DNA of 64,000 bases from Providencia stuartii (GCA_900455155.1 UGUC01000002.1:1674001-1738000), one strand, 5' to 3'; shown: positions 1 through 9,731, counted from the stretch's first letter. Notes: generated by a model not told the origin, from the letters alone. Made by a program: numbers and translations.

Positions 1-1
1 C

Positions 2-214
2 TCGTTCAATTTGATACCGACAGAAATAGTAAAACACATTATCACGTTAGATACCGTATTGTTGGCGATGGCCATGGTTGCCCTCGGTTTAACAACTCAT
101 GTTAGTGCAATACGTCAGGCGGGGATCAAACCATTATTGATGGCGCTTATCTTATTTGTATGGCTAATCATTGGTGGTTTCGCCATCAATGCCATTATCC
201 AGACTATCCTATAA
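2..214 (+). CDS. YeiH family putative sulfate exporter, C-terminal part
   Basis: Open from the left edge of the window, so only the last ~70 residues are visible. The visible part has two hydrophobic segments (around [11 protein letters not shown] and [18 protein letters not shown]) and ends in a short hydrophobic tail, as in the YeiH/UPF0324 family of 10-TM inner-membrane proteins. The identification leans on the next gene being nfo, which follows yeiH in E. coli. A strong hairpin terminator follows 23 bases after the stop. No statement about the N-terminal half is possible. Confidence 0.7.
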   Translation, partial: SFNLIPTEIVKHIITLDTVLLAMAMVALGLTTHVSAIRQAGIKPLLMALILFVWLIIGGFAINAIIQTIL

Positions 215-237
215 ACTCTTTGTTCATTTTTTAATTT

Positions 238-261
238 GGTCGCATTTAATGCGACCTTTTT
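238..261 (+). terminator. Rho-independent terminator after yeiH-like gene
   Basis: Perfect 8-bp stem GGTCGCAT/ATGCGACC with a 3-base loop followed by five T. It separates the exporter from nfo. Confidence 0.85.
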
Positions 262-320
262 GTTGATTTCATTTATTCGCCTATTAATGGCATACTTCTT
301 CATAAAAGAAGGAGTCAAGA

Positions 321-1163
321 ATGAAATATGTTGGAGCACACGTCAGCGCTTCTGGAGGCGTTGATCAAGCTGTTATTCGCGCTCATGAAATTAACGCTAC
401 GGCATTCGCGCTGTTTACCAAAAATCAGCGCCAGTGGAAAGCCCCACCTCTTAGCGAGGAGGTGATTGAAAAATTTAAGGCTAACTGTGCAAAATACGGT
501 TATGGTAAGCACCAAATTTTACCGCATGACAGTTACTTAATTAATTTAGGTCATCCAGAGCAAGAAGCGTTAGAAAAATCACGCATCGCATTTATTGACG
601 AAATGCAACGCTGTGAGCAGCTTGGTATTGATCTACTCAATTTTCACCCTGGCAGCCACCTGAAAAAAATCGATATAGATGATTGCTTAGCTCGTATTGC
701 CGAATCTATCAATATCGCCCTAAATGAAACTCAAGGCGTCATTGCCGTCATCGAAAATACGGCGGGGCAAGGTTCAAACTTAGGCTATCGTTTTGAACAT
801 TTAGCAAAAATCATTGAAGATGTGGATGATAAAAGCCGAGTAGGTGTTTGTATTGATACTTGCCACGCCTTTGCAGCAGGCTATGATTTGCGAACAGAGG
901 AGGCTTGTGAAGAGACTTTCAAACAGTTTTCTGACATTGTTGGTTTTGAGTACCTCAAAGGTATGCACTTAAATGATGCCAAAAGTGAGTTTGCCAGCCG
1001 AGTCGACCGTCACCATAGCTTAGGGGAAGGTAATATAGGCTACACACCTTTTAGTTACATAATGAAAGACCCTCGTTTCGATGGTATCCCTCTGATCCTT
1101 GAAACCATTAATCCAGATATTTGGCCTCAAGAAATTGCTTGGCTAAAATCACAGCAAAAATAA
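321..1163 (+). CDS. nfo: Endonuclease IV (AP endonuclease)
   Basis: Cleaves the phosphodiester bond 5' of abasic sites in base-excision repair; cytoplasmic TIM-barrel enzyme with three zinc ions. 280 residues, the usual family length (E. coli 285). Family motifs with metal ligands are visible in order: [46 protein letters not shown] and the final LETINPD. ATG preceded by AAGAAGGAG at good spacing. Stands alone between the yeiH terminator and a bidirectional terminator shared with the convergent fruK. No SoxS site was recognised upstream. Confidence 0.97.
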   Translation: MKYVGAHVSASGGVDQAVIRAHEINATAFALFTKNQRQWKAPPLSEEVIEKFKANCAKYGYGKHQILPHDSYLINLGHPEQEALEKSRIAFIDEMQRCEQLGIDLLNFHPGSHLKKIDIDDCLARIAESINIALNETQGVIAVIENTAGQGSNLGYRFEHLAKIIEDVDDKSRVGVCIDTCHAFAAGYDLRTEEACEETFKQFSDIVGFEYLKGMHLNDAKSEFASRVDRHHSLGEGNIGYTPFSYIMKDPRFDGIPLILETINPDIWPQEIAWLKSQQK

Positions 1164-1185
1164 CCAGTCACTATCTATAAAGCAT

Positions 1186-1215
1186 AAAGGCGGCGAGTTA
1201 ACCTCCGCCGCCTTT
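1186..1215. terminator. Bidirectional terminator between nfo and fruK
   Basis: 10-bp perfect stem AAAGGCGGCG/CGCCGCCTTT around a 10-base loop, placed between two convergent genes. A/T tracts lie on both flanks. Confidence 0.8.
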
Positions 1216-1221
1216 ATCGTT

Positions 1222-2157
1222 TTACAGTGATTCCATCTCAATTTTTGCCATCATATCGGCAAGCTTATTACGATTTTTTAAGCCAACATCAGGCTGTGAT
1301 ACGGATAACGCTGAAATAGCCGTGGCCATACGCAATGTGTGTGCGCTAGATTCACCATTCAGTAAGCCATAAGCGAGGCCTGCAACCATTGAATCACCAG
1401 CCCCCACCGTGCTGATCACTTCACAACGAGGCGGTTTAGCTAACCAAGAGCCTGAAGCATTCACCCATAATGCCCCTTCTTCACCAAGCGAGATAACCAC
1501 ATGAGAAATGCCTTTATCGCGTAATTCATGTGCTGCCGCAATGACATCTTTCAATTCAGGTAACTTGCGACCCACCCACATTTCTAATTCATGGCGATTG
1601 GGTTTTACTAACCAAGGCGAGGCTTTTAATCCTGCTTTTAATGCTTCACGGCTACTGTCGAAAATGATACATGGACATAATTGACGCAAGCGGCTCATCC
1701 AACGAGTGAATTCTTCGGGATCAATCCCATTTGGTAGGCTACCACTCACCACCACCATATCAAAATGGCCTAACCAATTGAGTGACTCCGTTGAGAAACG
1801 GTTCCAATCTTCTTTACTGACTTCAAAGCCAGAAAAGTTGAAATCTGTCGATTCACCATTATCTTCTGTCAGCTTTACGTTGATCCTTGTGCGTCCTGAC
1901 ACCATATAAAAGCGGTTTGCCATACCATTATCACTAAAGAAGTGTTGGAATTCTTCTTGGTTATCTTTCCCCATGAAGCCGCTAACTGTGATATCAATAC
2001 CAAGATCTCGTAGAACTTTCGCGACATTAACGCCTTTGCCTCCTGCATTGAGGCTAGCCGTCTTCACTAAGTTGACTTCACCGACTTCGATTGATGGACA
2101 TAGCCCAACAAGATCATAGGCAGGATTTAATGTAATTGTAGCAACCCGGCGAGTCAT
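1222..2157 (-). CDS. fruK: 1-phosphofructokinase
   Basis: Phosphorylates fructose 1-phosphate to fructose 1,6-bisphosphate with ATP. 311 residues, PfkB/ribokinase fold: N-terminal substrate region with NAGGKGVNVAKVL near residue 40, and the C-terminal PfkB signature STVGAGDSMVAG holding the catalytic Asp. The start MTRRVATITLNPAYDLV aligns with E. coli FruK from residue 1. In E. coli fruK sits between fruB and fruA; here neither is adjacent (nfo lies downstream, a NUDIX gene upstream), so the PTS parts must be elsewhere or lost. See findings. Confidence 0.95.
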   Translation of the reverse strand: MTRRVATITLNPAYDLVGLCPSIEVGEVNLVKTASLNAGGKGVNVAKVLRDLGIDITVSGFMGKDNQEEFQHFFSDNGMANRFYMVSGRTRINVKLTEDNGESTDFNFSGFEVSKEDWNRFSTESLNWLGHFDMVVVSGSLPNGIDPEEFTRWMSRLRQLCPCIIFDSSREALKAGLKASPWLVKPNRHELEMWVGRKLPELKDVIAAAHELRDKGISHVVISLGEEGALWVNASGSWLAKPPRCEVISTVGAGDSMVAGLAYGLLNGESSAHTLRMATAISALSVSQPDVGLKNRNKLADMMAKIEMESL

Positions 2158-2318
2158 AACCTCGAATCTCCCTTATCATTATCGTCATGTGTATGCAGCC
2201 ATAGTTATACCATTAAAACACAATGGCTTCAGTGATATTTGTAGTTTTTCCTGATTGTTTTTCTGCTATAAACTGGCAGAATCGCACCGAATAGAATAAA
2301 AAAAGAAAGGAGAAGTTG

Positions 2319-2781
2319 ATGTCTACTGTTGATGGCGTTGTCGTTGGTGTTGGCGTAATTATCACGAATTCACAAGGCCAAATTTTAATGGGCAAACGCA
2401 GCAGCAAGCACGCACCTTACTGGTCAATATTTGGGGGGCATGTCGATGCTGGGGAATCATTCGAAACCTGTGCTATTCGTGAAATAAAAGAAGAAATTGG
2501 TATTGATATTACCGCCCCAACGGTTTTTTGGTATTAGTAACAATATAAACACCTATCACCAAGAAGGTAAACATACTGTCTCTATCTGTATGCATGTTGA
2601 ATATAATGGCGATATCGAGCCGCAAATCATGGAAAAAGATAAGTGCGAAAGCTTGATGTGGGTATCCCCGAATGAACTCCCAGAACCCCATTTTGAGGCT
2701 AGCCGTAATGCCATTGACCTCTGGCTAAACCAACAATTTTATCATCACCTCCGCTTAATCGCTTTACTCAGGTACAAATAG
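2319..2781 (+). pseudogene. NUDIX hydrolase, frameshifted (one extra T)
   Basis: NUDT15/MutT-like nucleotide or nucleoside-diphosphate-derivative hydrolase. The first frame carries the NUDIX box (GGHVDAGESFETCAIREIKEEIG, described in parts: GGHVDAGE, REIKEEIG) and then stops after TAPTVFWY. The second frame continues with FGISNNINTYHQEGKHTVSICMHVEY to the normal C-terminus. Removing one T from the six-T run at 2524-2529 joins them into a 153-residue protein. ATG at 2319 follows AAAGGAGAAG. All catalytic glutamates are present. The break is most simply a homopolymer consensus error; otherwise a recent null allele. Confidence 0.85.
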
Positions 2782-2798
2782 CTCAAGGCTATTTGTAC
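2772..2798 (+). repeat. Inverted repeat at end of NUDIX gene
   Basis: Perfect 11-bp stem GTACAAATAGC/GCTATTTGTAC with a 5-base loop; it overlaps the NUDIX stop codon. No T tract follows, so termination is uncertain, but it may stabilise the mRNA 3' end. Confidence 0.5.
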
Positions 2799-2923
2799 AA
2801 TAATCACCCAACCTATTATTACTACTCTTAATTTTACCTATTTGTGCTTTAATTATTGTTTACATCAACATGCCTCAACTGTATCATTAAGCTAGTACAA
2901 AGAAACATTAATCGGGAGTTTCC

Positions 2924-4174
2924 ATGTCTGTTGATGCAGTAAAAACAAATAAGCAGCCCTCCATCTTAGGTGGGGCGATGATCATCGCGGGTACAGCCGT
3001 TGGCGCTGGTATGTTTTCAATCCCCATGGTGACCTCCGGTGTCTGGTTTACAGGCTCTATCCTACTTTTGCTGTATACCTTTTTTTGTATGCTGCTTTCA
3101 GGATTAATGATTTTAGAAGCCAATATGAATTACCCTGCTGGCGCAAGTTTTCATACCATGGTTAAAGATTTACTTGGGCCTATGTGGAACTCAATTAATG
3201 GGCTATCCATTACTTTTGTCCTTTATATTTTAACGTATGCTTATATTTCCGCGGGTAGCTCGATTATCTCGGAAAATTTATCTTCCTATATAAAAATGGA
3301 CGTTCCACAAGCCGTTTCTGGATTGTTCTTCGCACTTCTGGTTGCCTTTGTTGTTTGGTTATCTACGCGTGCCGTCGACCGTTTAAGTACCATTTTAATT
3401 GGTGGTATGGTTATCACCTTTATTATGTCAGTTGGCGGTATGGTCACCACAGCCTCACCTTCGATTCTGTTTAACCAAGTCGATCAAGGCAATACACATT
3501 ATTTACCTTATGCCCTCGCTGCACTGCCCTATTTGCTGACATCGTTCGGCTATCACGGTAACGTTCCTGGGCTTGTAAAATACTATAATAAAGATAGCCG
3601 TTCTGTGGTTCGTAGCCTTGTCTATGGTGCGATTATCACCGTTGCCATTTATATCTTGTGGCAGTATGCGGTCCAAGGGAATATTCCACGCTCTGCCTTT
3701 ATCCAAATTCGTGAGGACGGCAATAATATTGGTGCACTGCTTAAGCAAATGAATTTGTCTACCAACAGCGATTTTATTTCGAAGTTTTTGAATTTGTTCT
3801 CGTATATGGCACTGGCAAGTTCATTCTTAGGTGTATCTTTGGGGCTGTTTGACTTTATTGCTGACTTCTTTAGATTCAACGATAGCAAACAAGGCCGTTT
3901 AAAATCTGCCTTAATCACTTTCCTACCACCGGCTGTATTTGCCTTAGCTTTTCCTAATGGCTTTATTTATGCCATTGGCTTTGCAGGCCTCGCTGCCACT
4001 ATTTGGGCAGTGATTGTGCCCGCGCTGATGGCAAGGGCAAGTCGTAAGCGTTTCCCGAATAACAGTTATAGGGCGCCTGGCGGCATTGGTATCATCCTAT
4101 TTGTTATCTTGTTTGGTGTTATTAATGCCGTAGCACACATACTCTCCTTATCTGGTTTACTGCCTGTTTACTGA
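2924..4174 (+). CDS. mtr: Aromatic amino acid permease (Mtr/TnaB type, tryptophan)
   Basis: Inner-membrane proton-coupled importer of the hydroxy/aromatic amino acid permease (HAAAP) family, 416 residues, about 11 TM segments. Family stretches are evident: GGAMIIAGTAVGAGMFSIP at the N-terminus, FVLYILTYAYIS, SFGYHGNVPGLVKYY, ASSFLGVSLGLFDFIAD, and AGLAATIWAVIVPALMARASRKRFP. The C-terminal ILSLSGLLPVY is closer to E. coli Mtr than to TnaB or TyrP, so tryptophan is the best substrate guess; TnaB cannot be excluded. ATG at 2924 follows CGGGAGT. Single-gene unit with its own terminator. I found no convincing TyrR or TrpR operator upstream. Confidence 0.85.
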   Translation: MSVDAVKTNKQPSILGGAMIIAGTAVGAGMFSIPMVTSGVWFTGSILLLLYTFFCMLLSGLMILEANMNYPAGASFHTMVKDLLGPMWNSINGLSITFVLYILTYAYISAGSSIISENLSSYIKMDVPQAVSGLFFALLVAFVVWLSTRAVDRLSTILIGGMVITFIMSVGGMVTTASPSILFNQVDQGNTHYLPYALAALPYLLTSFGYHGNVPGLVKYYNKDSRSVVRSLVYGAIITVAIYILWQYAVQGNIPRSAFIQIREDGNNIGALLKQMNLSTNSDFISKFLNLFSYMALASSFLGVSLGLFDFIADFFRFNDSKQGRLKSALITFLPPAVFALAFPNGFIYAIGFAGLAATIWAVIVPALMARASRKRFPNNSYRAPGGIGIILFVILFGVINAVAHILSLSGLLPVY

Positions 4175-4181
4175 TGATACC

Positions 4182-4215
4182 CTCCCCAACATCACCGTTG
4201 GGGAGATTTTTTTTA
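4182..4215 (+). terminator. Rho-independent terminator after mtr
   Basis: 9-bp stem CTCCCCAAC/GTTGGGGAG, 6-base loop, followed by A and eight T. Confidence 0.9.
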
Positions 4216-4304
4216 TTGAAAAGTACATTTCCTATCTTGCCTAATCGCCTATCTGCGAGTAATTTTGTCGCACTCTTTTCTGACGATAATAAAGAAGGTT
4301 ATTT

Positions 4305-4877
4305 ATGGCAAAAGCCAATGAGATCAAACGCGGGTTTGCGGTGAGTTACAACGGCAAGCTGCTCTTGGTTAAAGATATCGATATTCAGGCACCAAGCGCT
4401 CGTGGCGCCAGTACTTTATATAAAATGCGCTTTACTGATATTAAGACTGGTCAAAAAGTCGAAGAACGCTTTAAAGGTGATGATATTTTAGAAACCATCT
4501 CTTTAACTCGTCGCGCTGTTAGCTTCTCTTATATCGACGGTGATGAATATGTTTTCATGGATAATGAAGACTATACGCCTTATCTCTTTAAACGTGCAGA
4601 CATTGAAGAGGAGCTGTTATTTATCCCTGAAGAGGGATTGCCTGGCATGCAGGTGCTCACGATGGATGGGCAAGTATTGGCGCTCGAACTTCCACAAACC
4701 GTTGATATGGTTATTGTAGAAACAACACCTGCAATTAAAGGTGCTTCAGCCAGTGCGCGAACAAAACCTGCAACAATGGCAACGGGCCTAACGGTTCAAG
4801 TTCCTGAATACCTCACGAGTGGTGAAAAAATTCGTATTCATATTCCTGAACGCCGCTATATGGGCCGCTGCGATTAA
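4305..4877 (+). CDS. yeiP: Elongation factor P-like protein EfpL/YeiP
   Basis: EF-P paralogue acting at the ribosomal E/P site; the E. coli homologue relieves stalling on proline-containing motifs without needing the lysyl modification of EF-P. 190 residues, three-domain OB-like architecture; near-complete similarity to E. coli YeiP, including [38 protein letters not shown] and the C-terminal [17 protein letters not shown]. The N-terminal loop reads SARGAST, so the tip carries Arg instead of the modified Lys of EF-P. ATG follows GAAGG. Monocistronic, with a terminator just downstream. Confidence 0.95.
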   Translation: MAKANEIKRGFAVSYNGKLLLVKDIDIQAPSARGASTLYKMRFTDIKTGQKVEERFKGDDILETISLTRRAVSFSYIDGDEYVFMDNEDYTPYLFKRADIEEELLFIPEEGLPGMQVLTMDGQVLALELPQTVDMVIVETTPAIKGASASARTKPATMATGLTVQVPEYLTSGEKIRIHIPERRYMGRCD

Positions 4878-4890
4878 TTAGATATACCAC

Positions 4891-4924
4891 CTATGGGCAT
4901 TAGCCCATAGGGCTTTCTTTTTCT
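4891..4924 (+). terminator. Terminator after yeiP
   Basis: 8-bp stem CTATGGGC/GCCCATAG with a 4-base loop and a T-rich tail (GGGCTTTCTTTTTCTT). Confidence 0.8.
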
Positions 4925-4975
4925 TAAACAAATTAAACTAACTTCCTACCTAATAAACCGCTTAAGTTTTTTTAT

Positions 4976-5324
4976 TCAGTTATATGTCAGTGTATACACA
5001 CCCAACGTCTGTTCTTTATTTATCCATTTAAAGCTTTGAGTGCCTTGACTATTAGGCAATTCATGGATGCCTACTCTCAATTTTTTTAAAGACGTTTTTG
5101 TTATTTCTGGTTTACCTTTATTGCTAGACCAACATGTGGTTTCAATATGCCCATCAATTGCACCAATTTGACATGGAGGCATAACAATTGCACCGATAAA
5201 GGTAATCGTTCCACCGCCAACATAGTTTTTTTTCTTTTGCTTGAACACTACCAAAAGGAAAAAAGCTAAAAATGGTTATTGCTAATAGCGCTGTCAAAGA
5301 AATTTTATTTGCTGTAAGTTTCAT
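4976..5324 (-). pseudogene. Small secreted fimbrial-like protein, frameshifted (one extra A)
   Basis: The open part (from 5254 down) lacks a start that makes sense, but another frame begins with ATG at 5324 and a clear signal peptide (MKLTANKISLTALLAIT, ending in GSVQA). Removing one base from the eight-base run at 5226-5233 fuses them into a 115-residue exported protein with mature start KEKKNYVGGGTITFIGAIV. A GxITFxGxIV beginning followed by a Cys (MPPC) and a second Cys (ETTCW) resembles the N-terminal half of type 1 fimbrial subunits, although the protein is shorter than a usual pilin (about 170). No chaperone or usher genes are next to it, so it may be an orphan exported protein. Confidence 0.65.
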
Positions 5325-5648
5325 AAAAGTCATCCGCTTAAAATTAGGTTATCGTCATCTGCGATGAATTATTTATATCTGTAATAATTTTTTACTTTTT
5401 ATTACTGAATAACCGAATCTTAATTTGAATGAATGAAACAATATTTAACTTACAGTCGTAGTTTTTTATTTTTCTCAAACTCTAAGAAATAACACATAAT
5501 TAGTTAAGTTGATCACAAATTTGAGACGATCACACATATTGCAACTCCCATTAGGTTTAATCTATTAAAATTAGTACGGATATTTTTAGAAATAGAAGCC
5601 TTAACAATAATCGTTATGATCACTAATAGACTTATAACCTAATTCACT
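5325..5648. other. Intergenic, AT-rich, divergent promoters
   Basis: 324 bases between the divergent fimbrial-like gene and yrbL-like gene. Very AT-rich; no hairpin terminator, RNA gene or confident operator seen. I looked for PhoP direct repeats because of yrbL and found only weak partial matches. Confidence 0.4.
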
Positions 5649-6266
5649 ATGAAAACATTACTTTCAAAAACCATCGAATTGACGCCATCCCTCTTGATTG
5701 CAAGTGGTCGGCAACGTGCATGTTATCAGCATCCCGAGCGTGATGATTTATGTGTCAAAGTTCATCATTCAAATAGAGATGATCGAGAAACAATACGTGA
5801 AATTAAGTATTACAAACGAATTTACCGAAATAAATCATCATCAGATGCGATTGCCCATTATTATGGCATTCAAAAAACCACGTTAGGTACAGGCTACGTA
5901 TTTCAGTTAATAAAAGATAAAGCGGGAAATGTATCCAATACGCTGGATTATTATTTAAAAAATAAAAATGCTTTTTTAAAACATCAAAAAAATATGAGAA
6001 TTGCCTATGATATTTTTAAAAAGACTGTTTTTAAAGATGCAATAGTGACAATGGCATTAAAGCCTTACAATATTGTTTATCAATTAGGCTATAAACCCCA
6101 CGGCCAATTTTTTATCATTGATAATCTAGGTTGTGCGACCTTAATTCCCGTCGACTACTTTTCATCTACAATCGCTCGAGCCACACTCACTCGTCGATTT
6201 ACCGATTTTGAACAGCGAATGCTAAGAGAATATCACGTCAAACTGGCTAATATGCAAATAAACTAG
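5649..6266 (+). CDS. yrbL: YrbL-family protein (PhoP-regulated network protein)
   Basis: 205 residues matching the YrbL/PhoP_reg family: the N-terminus SGRQRACYQHPERDDLCVKVH and the C-terminal FIIDNLGCATLIPVDYFSS are typical. These proteins have a small kinase-like fold and belong to the PhoP/PmrA regulon in Salmonella and E. coli; their biochemical role is unknown to me. No neighbour shares a pathway. Start ATG follows no strong ribosome-binding site. Monocistronic; followed by a large hairpin. Confidence 0.8.
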   Translation: MKTLLSKTIELTPSLLIASGRQRACYQHPERDDLCVKVHHSNRDDRETIREIKYYKRIYRNKSSSDAIAHYYGIQKTTLGTGYVFQLIKDKAGNVSNTLDYYLKNKNAFLKHQKNMRIAYDIFKKTVFKDAIVTMALKPYNIVYQLGYKPHGQFFIIDNLGCATLIPVDYFSSTIARATLTRRFTDFEQRMLREYHVKLANMQIN

Positions 6267-6273
6267 TGGCAAA

Positions 6274-6312
6274 ACGATATTGCGTTGCTTTGATCTTGCG
6301 GCGCAATATCGT
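6274..6312 (+). repeat. Hairpin downstream of yrbL
   Basis: 11-bp perfect inverted repeat ACGATATTGCG/CGCAATATCGT with a 17-base loop, directly after the yrbL stop. No T tract follows, so it is a weak terminator candidate at best. Confidence 0.5.
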
Positions 6313-6745
6313 ATGCTTCACCATCGTATTAGATTATTCAATTTAGAAAAATTTAAACTTCTTTACAATTCAAAAAAGCCTGTAGACGCTGTTATGCTAT
6401 TAAGCAAATGTTGTTTCACTCAAAGCGTGATCTAGATCGTTATTTTTACTCGATTATTTGAGTACCTAACGATAACACACACACTTTTTTAACTCTAAAT
6501 GTACAAAAGATGATACACATCCATGCTTAATATAATGTTTTGTAAATTATTACCTTATTAACTCGCCATTTTGCTTTCGTTTATGTATGCTCTCTATGTT
6601 TGGCGAAATAAGTATGCAACTGCCAAACTCTAACGGTGAGTGTTTAACAGTTTGTTGTTACGTTGACATAACAAATGTGTCGCCAACGCAGCAAATCGTC
6701 GTTTTGCTCATATACAAGTTTTAGTTGTTCTGTATTAAACGCTTT

Positions 6746-6790
6746 CTGTGAAAAGCCAGTGTCGCATTTTGTAAAATGCGCTTTTCACAG
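6746..6790 (+). promoter_or_regulatory. Two-tier stem-loop in the mepS leader
   Basis: Outer arms CTGTGAAAAG (6746-6755) and CTTTTCACAG (6781-6790) enclose an inner 8-bp hairpin CGCATTTT/AAAATGCG with a 2-base loop; the only unpaired part is a 7-base bulge. It lies 66 bases before the mepS start inside a 589-base non-coding stretch and would be in the 5' untranslated region. Whether it is a regulatory RNA fold or a mere stable hairpin cannot be told from sequence alone. Confidence 0.55.
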
Positions 6791-6855
6791 GGATAAGTTT
6801 ACGTTTGTTGTGTGGAAAAAAACACAATAAGAAATGGCAAGGGATATTAACAATA

Positions 6856-7437
6856 ATGGCAACATCTGAAAAATTTAAGCGCAACATTTTGCGCATCATA
6901 CCAGCAATAGCAATTGCCGCGACACTGTCAGCTTGTACTGCCCCTGATTCTTCAAGAAATGCTCAACGTACCACTCATTCTGAACCACGTATGTTAAATG
7001 GTTCTTCCGATTCGTTAGCAATGGCTTCTCAAGATGAGTTCGAACAACTCGTTCAAAGCGTCGATACCAAATCGAAGATCATGAATCAATATGCAAATTG
7101 GAAAGGTGTGAGATATCGTCTTGGCGGTACAACAAAAAGTGGTATTGATTGTTCAAGCTTTGTACAACGTACCTTTATTGAACAATTTGGTGTTGCCTTA
7201 CCACGTACTACCTCAGAGCAAGAGTCTTCCGGTAAGAGTGTTAACCGTAACAATTTAAAAGCAGGTGACTTGGTTCTCTTTAAAACCGGTCGCCGCATGA
7301 AGCATGTTGGTATCTATATTGGTGACAATAAGTTTGTTCACGCCTCTACCAGCAGTGGTGTTATCGTATCAGAAATGACCAATGAGTATTGGAGCAAACG
7401 GTACTACGCTGGTCGCCGCATCATTAATGGTTCATAA
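6856..7437 (+). CDS. mepS: Murein DD-endopeptidase MepS (Spr), lipoprotein
   Basis: Outer-membrane lipoprotein that cuts D-Ala-mDAP crosslinks to let peptidoglycan expand; in E. coli degraded by NlpI-Prc. 193 residues. Signal peptide with lipobox LSAC (Cys27); NlpC/P60 domain from about residue 70 with catalytic Cys99 in GIDCSSF, His150 in MKHVGIYIG and His162 in [10 protein letters not shown] chose ATG 6856 because it gives an E. coli-like signal peptide; a longer reading from 6805 adds 17 non-homologous residues. Long structured leader upstream; terminator downstream. Confidence 0.95.
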   Translation: MATSEKFKRNILRIIPAIAIAATLSACTAPDSSRNAQRTTHSEPRMLNGSSDSLAMASQDEFEQLVQSVDTKSKIMNQYANWKGVRYRLGGTTKSGIDCSSFVQRTFIEQFGVALPRTTSEQESSGKSVNRNNLKAGDLVLFKTGRRMKHVGIYIGDNKFVHASTSSGVIVSEMTNEYWSKRYYAGRRIINGS

Positions 7438-7469
7438 CCGATAATACCTTTTTAAATTCCTTGCCAATA

Positions 7470-7505
7470 AAAAAGCTTCCAAGTTAAAAACTGGAAGCTT
7501 TTTTA
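7470..7505. terminator. Bidirectional terminator between mepS and yejG
   Basis: AAAAAGCTTCCA...TGGAAGCTTTTT stem with A and T tracts on the outside, between two convergent genes. Confidence 0.85.
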
Positions 7506-7523
7506 TTGCGTTCAATAGCGATG

Positions 7524-7865
7524 TTAGGATGAATAAAAACCTGACTCAAGCTCCGCGATAGCAACACCAGCCGCCTTTAAGCGGCACATGGCGGCAAGTT
7601 CATCACTAGCATGAATAAAGAGGCAAATTTCTTTTTGCCATTCTAAAATCGCACTTTCAATTTGCAATTCAGACAATGATTCTGACAACTGCTTCATTGC
7701 AATGCAATCTGTAGCACAGTCATGGCTGAGTAATTTCAGCCCCACAAGTTTATCGCTATCGAAGTCATCTGTAGGTACGACTTCAACGTCCGTGCCTATT
7801 TTCCCAGATAACCAGCGGTAACTTTGCGGCAGCCTGTGCACAACCGAAAGACCTGATTTTTCCAC
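7524..7865 (-). CDS. yejG: YejG family protein
   Basis: 113 residues aligning with E. coli YejG from VVHRLPQSYRW through CRLKAAGVAIAE. Function not established. The start is a GTG at 7865, chosen because it has AGGAA 7-8 bases upstream and gives the family length; no in-frame ATG fits. In E. coli it lies between yejABEF and bcr; here yejABEF is absent and yejG sits between mepS and bcr. Confidence 0.85.
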   Translation of the reverse strand: MEKSGLSVVHRLPQSYRWLSGKIGTDVEVVPTDDFDSDKLVGLKLLSHDCATDCIAMKQLSESLSELQIESAILEWQKEICLFIHASDELAAMCRLKAAGVAIAELESGFYSS

Positions 7866-8543
7866 AACAAATTCCTATTGCTACCTAAACCATCATAGTG
7901 TTCGTTGAACGAAGGCTATTTACTTAATCAACGCTTCGCTGAGGCTGCCTTTATGGCGAGATACCTACGAGCCTTAAGCTTTGACTCTCCCTCCTCTAAA
8001 TAAATGTTTAGAGGTCAGTAAACGATATCAAACTTCGTTCAAACCGAATTCGCGACAAAGCCCAAAAGTAACGGGTTTGTTAAATATACATACCTAAATA
8101 TAACATTAAATATTACTCGTGTCGTTAAATTTTTGTGACATAAATCCTTGCATGCACATTTTTTTACTATGAATGTTAAATTTTAAATTTTTTTTGATCT
8201 TAAAACTCAACACCGAGACTAACTATTAGTCATTTTTTTTACATTATTAAACGGGCATTAATAATAAGCTGAGTAATTTTGAAGAAAACTCACTAACTCC
8301 ACCAACTTATGACTTAACTGCAATTACCTGAGTTTAATACACAAATTTAACAAATCGCTATCAAATGATTATTGATTTAGATCATTTTTATTCATACTTT
8401 CCAATTTTACTGGCAAAAAATTCGGTTTTACCGAGTAATTAATTTTTGCTTAACACTATATAAAAAGAGATGGTCACGAAATGAAATAAGTACGAAGGAA
8501 ACCACTGTTTCATCCATGAAACAGCCAGTCTTATTGGATTAAT
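7866..8543. other. Intergenic stretch between yejG and bcr
   Basis: 678 bases without a gene. Contains an 8-bp hairpin CCTCTAAA/TTTAGAGG at 7993-8014, a 13-base palindrome TTCGTTGAACGAA at 7901-7913 close to the yejG start (possible operator), and a 9-bp hairpin CTGTTTCAT/ATGAAACAG at 8505-8524 just behind bcr that may help terminate it. The rest is AT-rich with nothing recognisable. Confidence 0.45.
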
Positions 8544-9731
8544 TTATTTTTTGGCGCGTTTCGCCAATAAAACAAATAGCATTGAGCAAGCCACGCACGC
8601 AACCATAGAGCCAACCATCGGCCATGCTGACTTAGCGGGGATCATCGATAGTAAAGTTCCTATCAAAGCCCCAATGGAAAAACGGATTGTTCCCGCTAAT
8701 GAGGAAACCGTACCTGCAATATGTGGATAATTATCTAAAATTACCGCCATTGCATTTGAAGTTATCATTGCAATCCCACTGACATAAATCGCCACACCAA
8801 GCACCAGAGCCCAGAAGCCAACATCCATTGCCGTGGTCGCCAGTAACCAAATTCCCATGGTGAATTGGACAATGATCCCTAGGTAGAGCATGCGCTCTGC
8901 CCCAAAGCGCCTAACATAACGACCATTAAATGTGGTCATAATGAATAAGAAAATAATATTAATACCAAAAAAGTAACCAAAATTTTCTGGCGCCACGCCA
9001 TTCAGTTCAATATAAACAAACGGGCTCGCATTCAAAAATGAAAACATTCCCGCAAATGAAAATGAACTCGCTAAAATATAAAACAGCACTTGTTTGGCAC
9101 GAAAAAGGGTTGCAAACTGCCTTAATGTATTACCTAAATGAAAGGGTTGCCGTTTCTCAACAGGTAACGTTTCACGTATAAATAAACTCACTAAAATAAC
9201 CGCAATCACGGCCGCTATCGAAATACTCCAAAAAATAGCATGCCATGAGAACCATAACATCACCTTGCCACCTAAAATCGGTGCCAATAGTGGGGCTATT
9301 GTCATCACTAAAACAACAAATGACATGCTGCGTGAAAACTCATCACGCGTAAACATATCCCTCATTAATGCGTTGATCACAACACTAGCCGCCGCCGCAG
9401 CAAAACCATGTAGGAAGCGAAACAAGATGAGTGATTCGATTGACTCAGAAAGCGCACATGCTGCTGAGGCGATGGCAAATACGATGACGCCGCCTAAAAT
9501 CACAGGCTTACGACCCAGACTATCGGCCATTGGACCATAAAATAGCTGCCCAATTGCAAAGCCAAAAATATAGCTATTAAGCGTCATCTGGATACGCCCT
9601 TCATCGACATTGAAGTACTCACCCATCACTAAAAAGCTAGGTAAATACATATCAATGGCTAAAGGCATAAGCATTGATAATAAGCCTAATATTAATATCA
9701 ACCCTATGTAGGATGATTTTTGCTGTTGCAC
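8544..9731 (-). CDS. bcr: Bcr/CflA family multidrug efflux MFS transporter
   Basis: Proton-driven drug exporter of the inner membrane, 395 residues (E. coli Bcr 396), 12 predicted TM helices. DHA1-family signatures: DMYLPSF in helix 1, [16 protein letters not shown] in the loop 2-3 (MFS motif A), and [12 protein letters not shown]. coli Bcr gives bicyclomycin and sulfonamide tolerance and exports L-cysteine; substrate here is inferred only. Lies next to rsuA as in E. coli, same strand, 98 bases downstream of it. Confidence 0.92.
   Translation of the reverse strand: MQQQKSSYIGLILILGLLSMLMPLAIDMYLPSFLVMGEYFNVDEGRIQMTLNSYIFGFAIGQLFYGPMADSLGRKPVILGGVIVFAIASAACALSESIESLILFRFLHGFAAAAASVVINALMRDMFTRDEFSRSMSFVVLVMTIAPLLAPILGGKVMLWFSWHAIFWSISIAAVIAVILVSLFIRETLPVEKRQPFHLGNTLRQFATLFRAKQVLFYILASSFSFAGMFSFLNASPFVYIELNGVAPENFGYFFGINIIFLFIMTTFNGRYVRRFGAERMLYLGIIVQFTMGIWLLATTAMDVGFWALVLGVAIYVSGIAMITSNAMAVILDNYPHIAGTVSSLAGTIRFSIGALIGTLLSMIPAKSAWPMVGSMVACVACSMLFVLLAKRAKK

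Noticed and set aside
2821..2923. TyrR-box-like TTTACA upstream of mtr
   Set aside because: Only one half-site fits (the other is CTTTAA), so not enough for a TyrR operator.
5325..5648. PhoP box upstream of yrbL
   Set aside because: No pair of (T)GTTTA direct repeats with 5-base spacing found; only single weak matches.
6420..6440. GTGATCTAGATC core resembling a CRP site upstream of mepS
   Set aside because: Right half-site ends in CG instead of CACA, no promoter placed relative to it; shares the palindromic GATCTAGATC only by chance plausibility.
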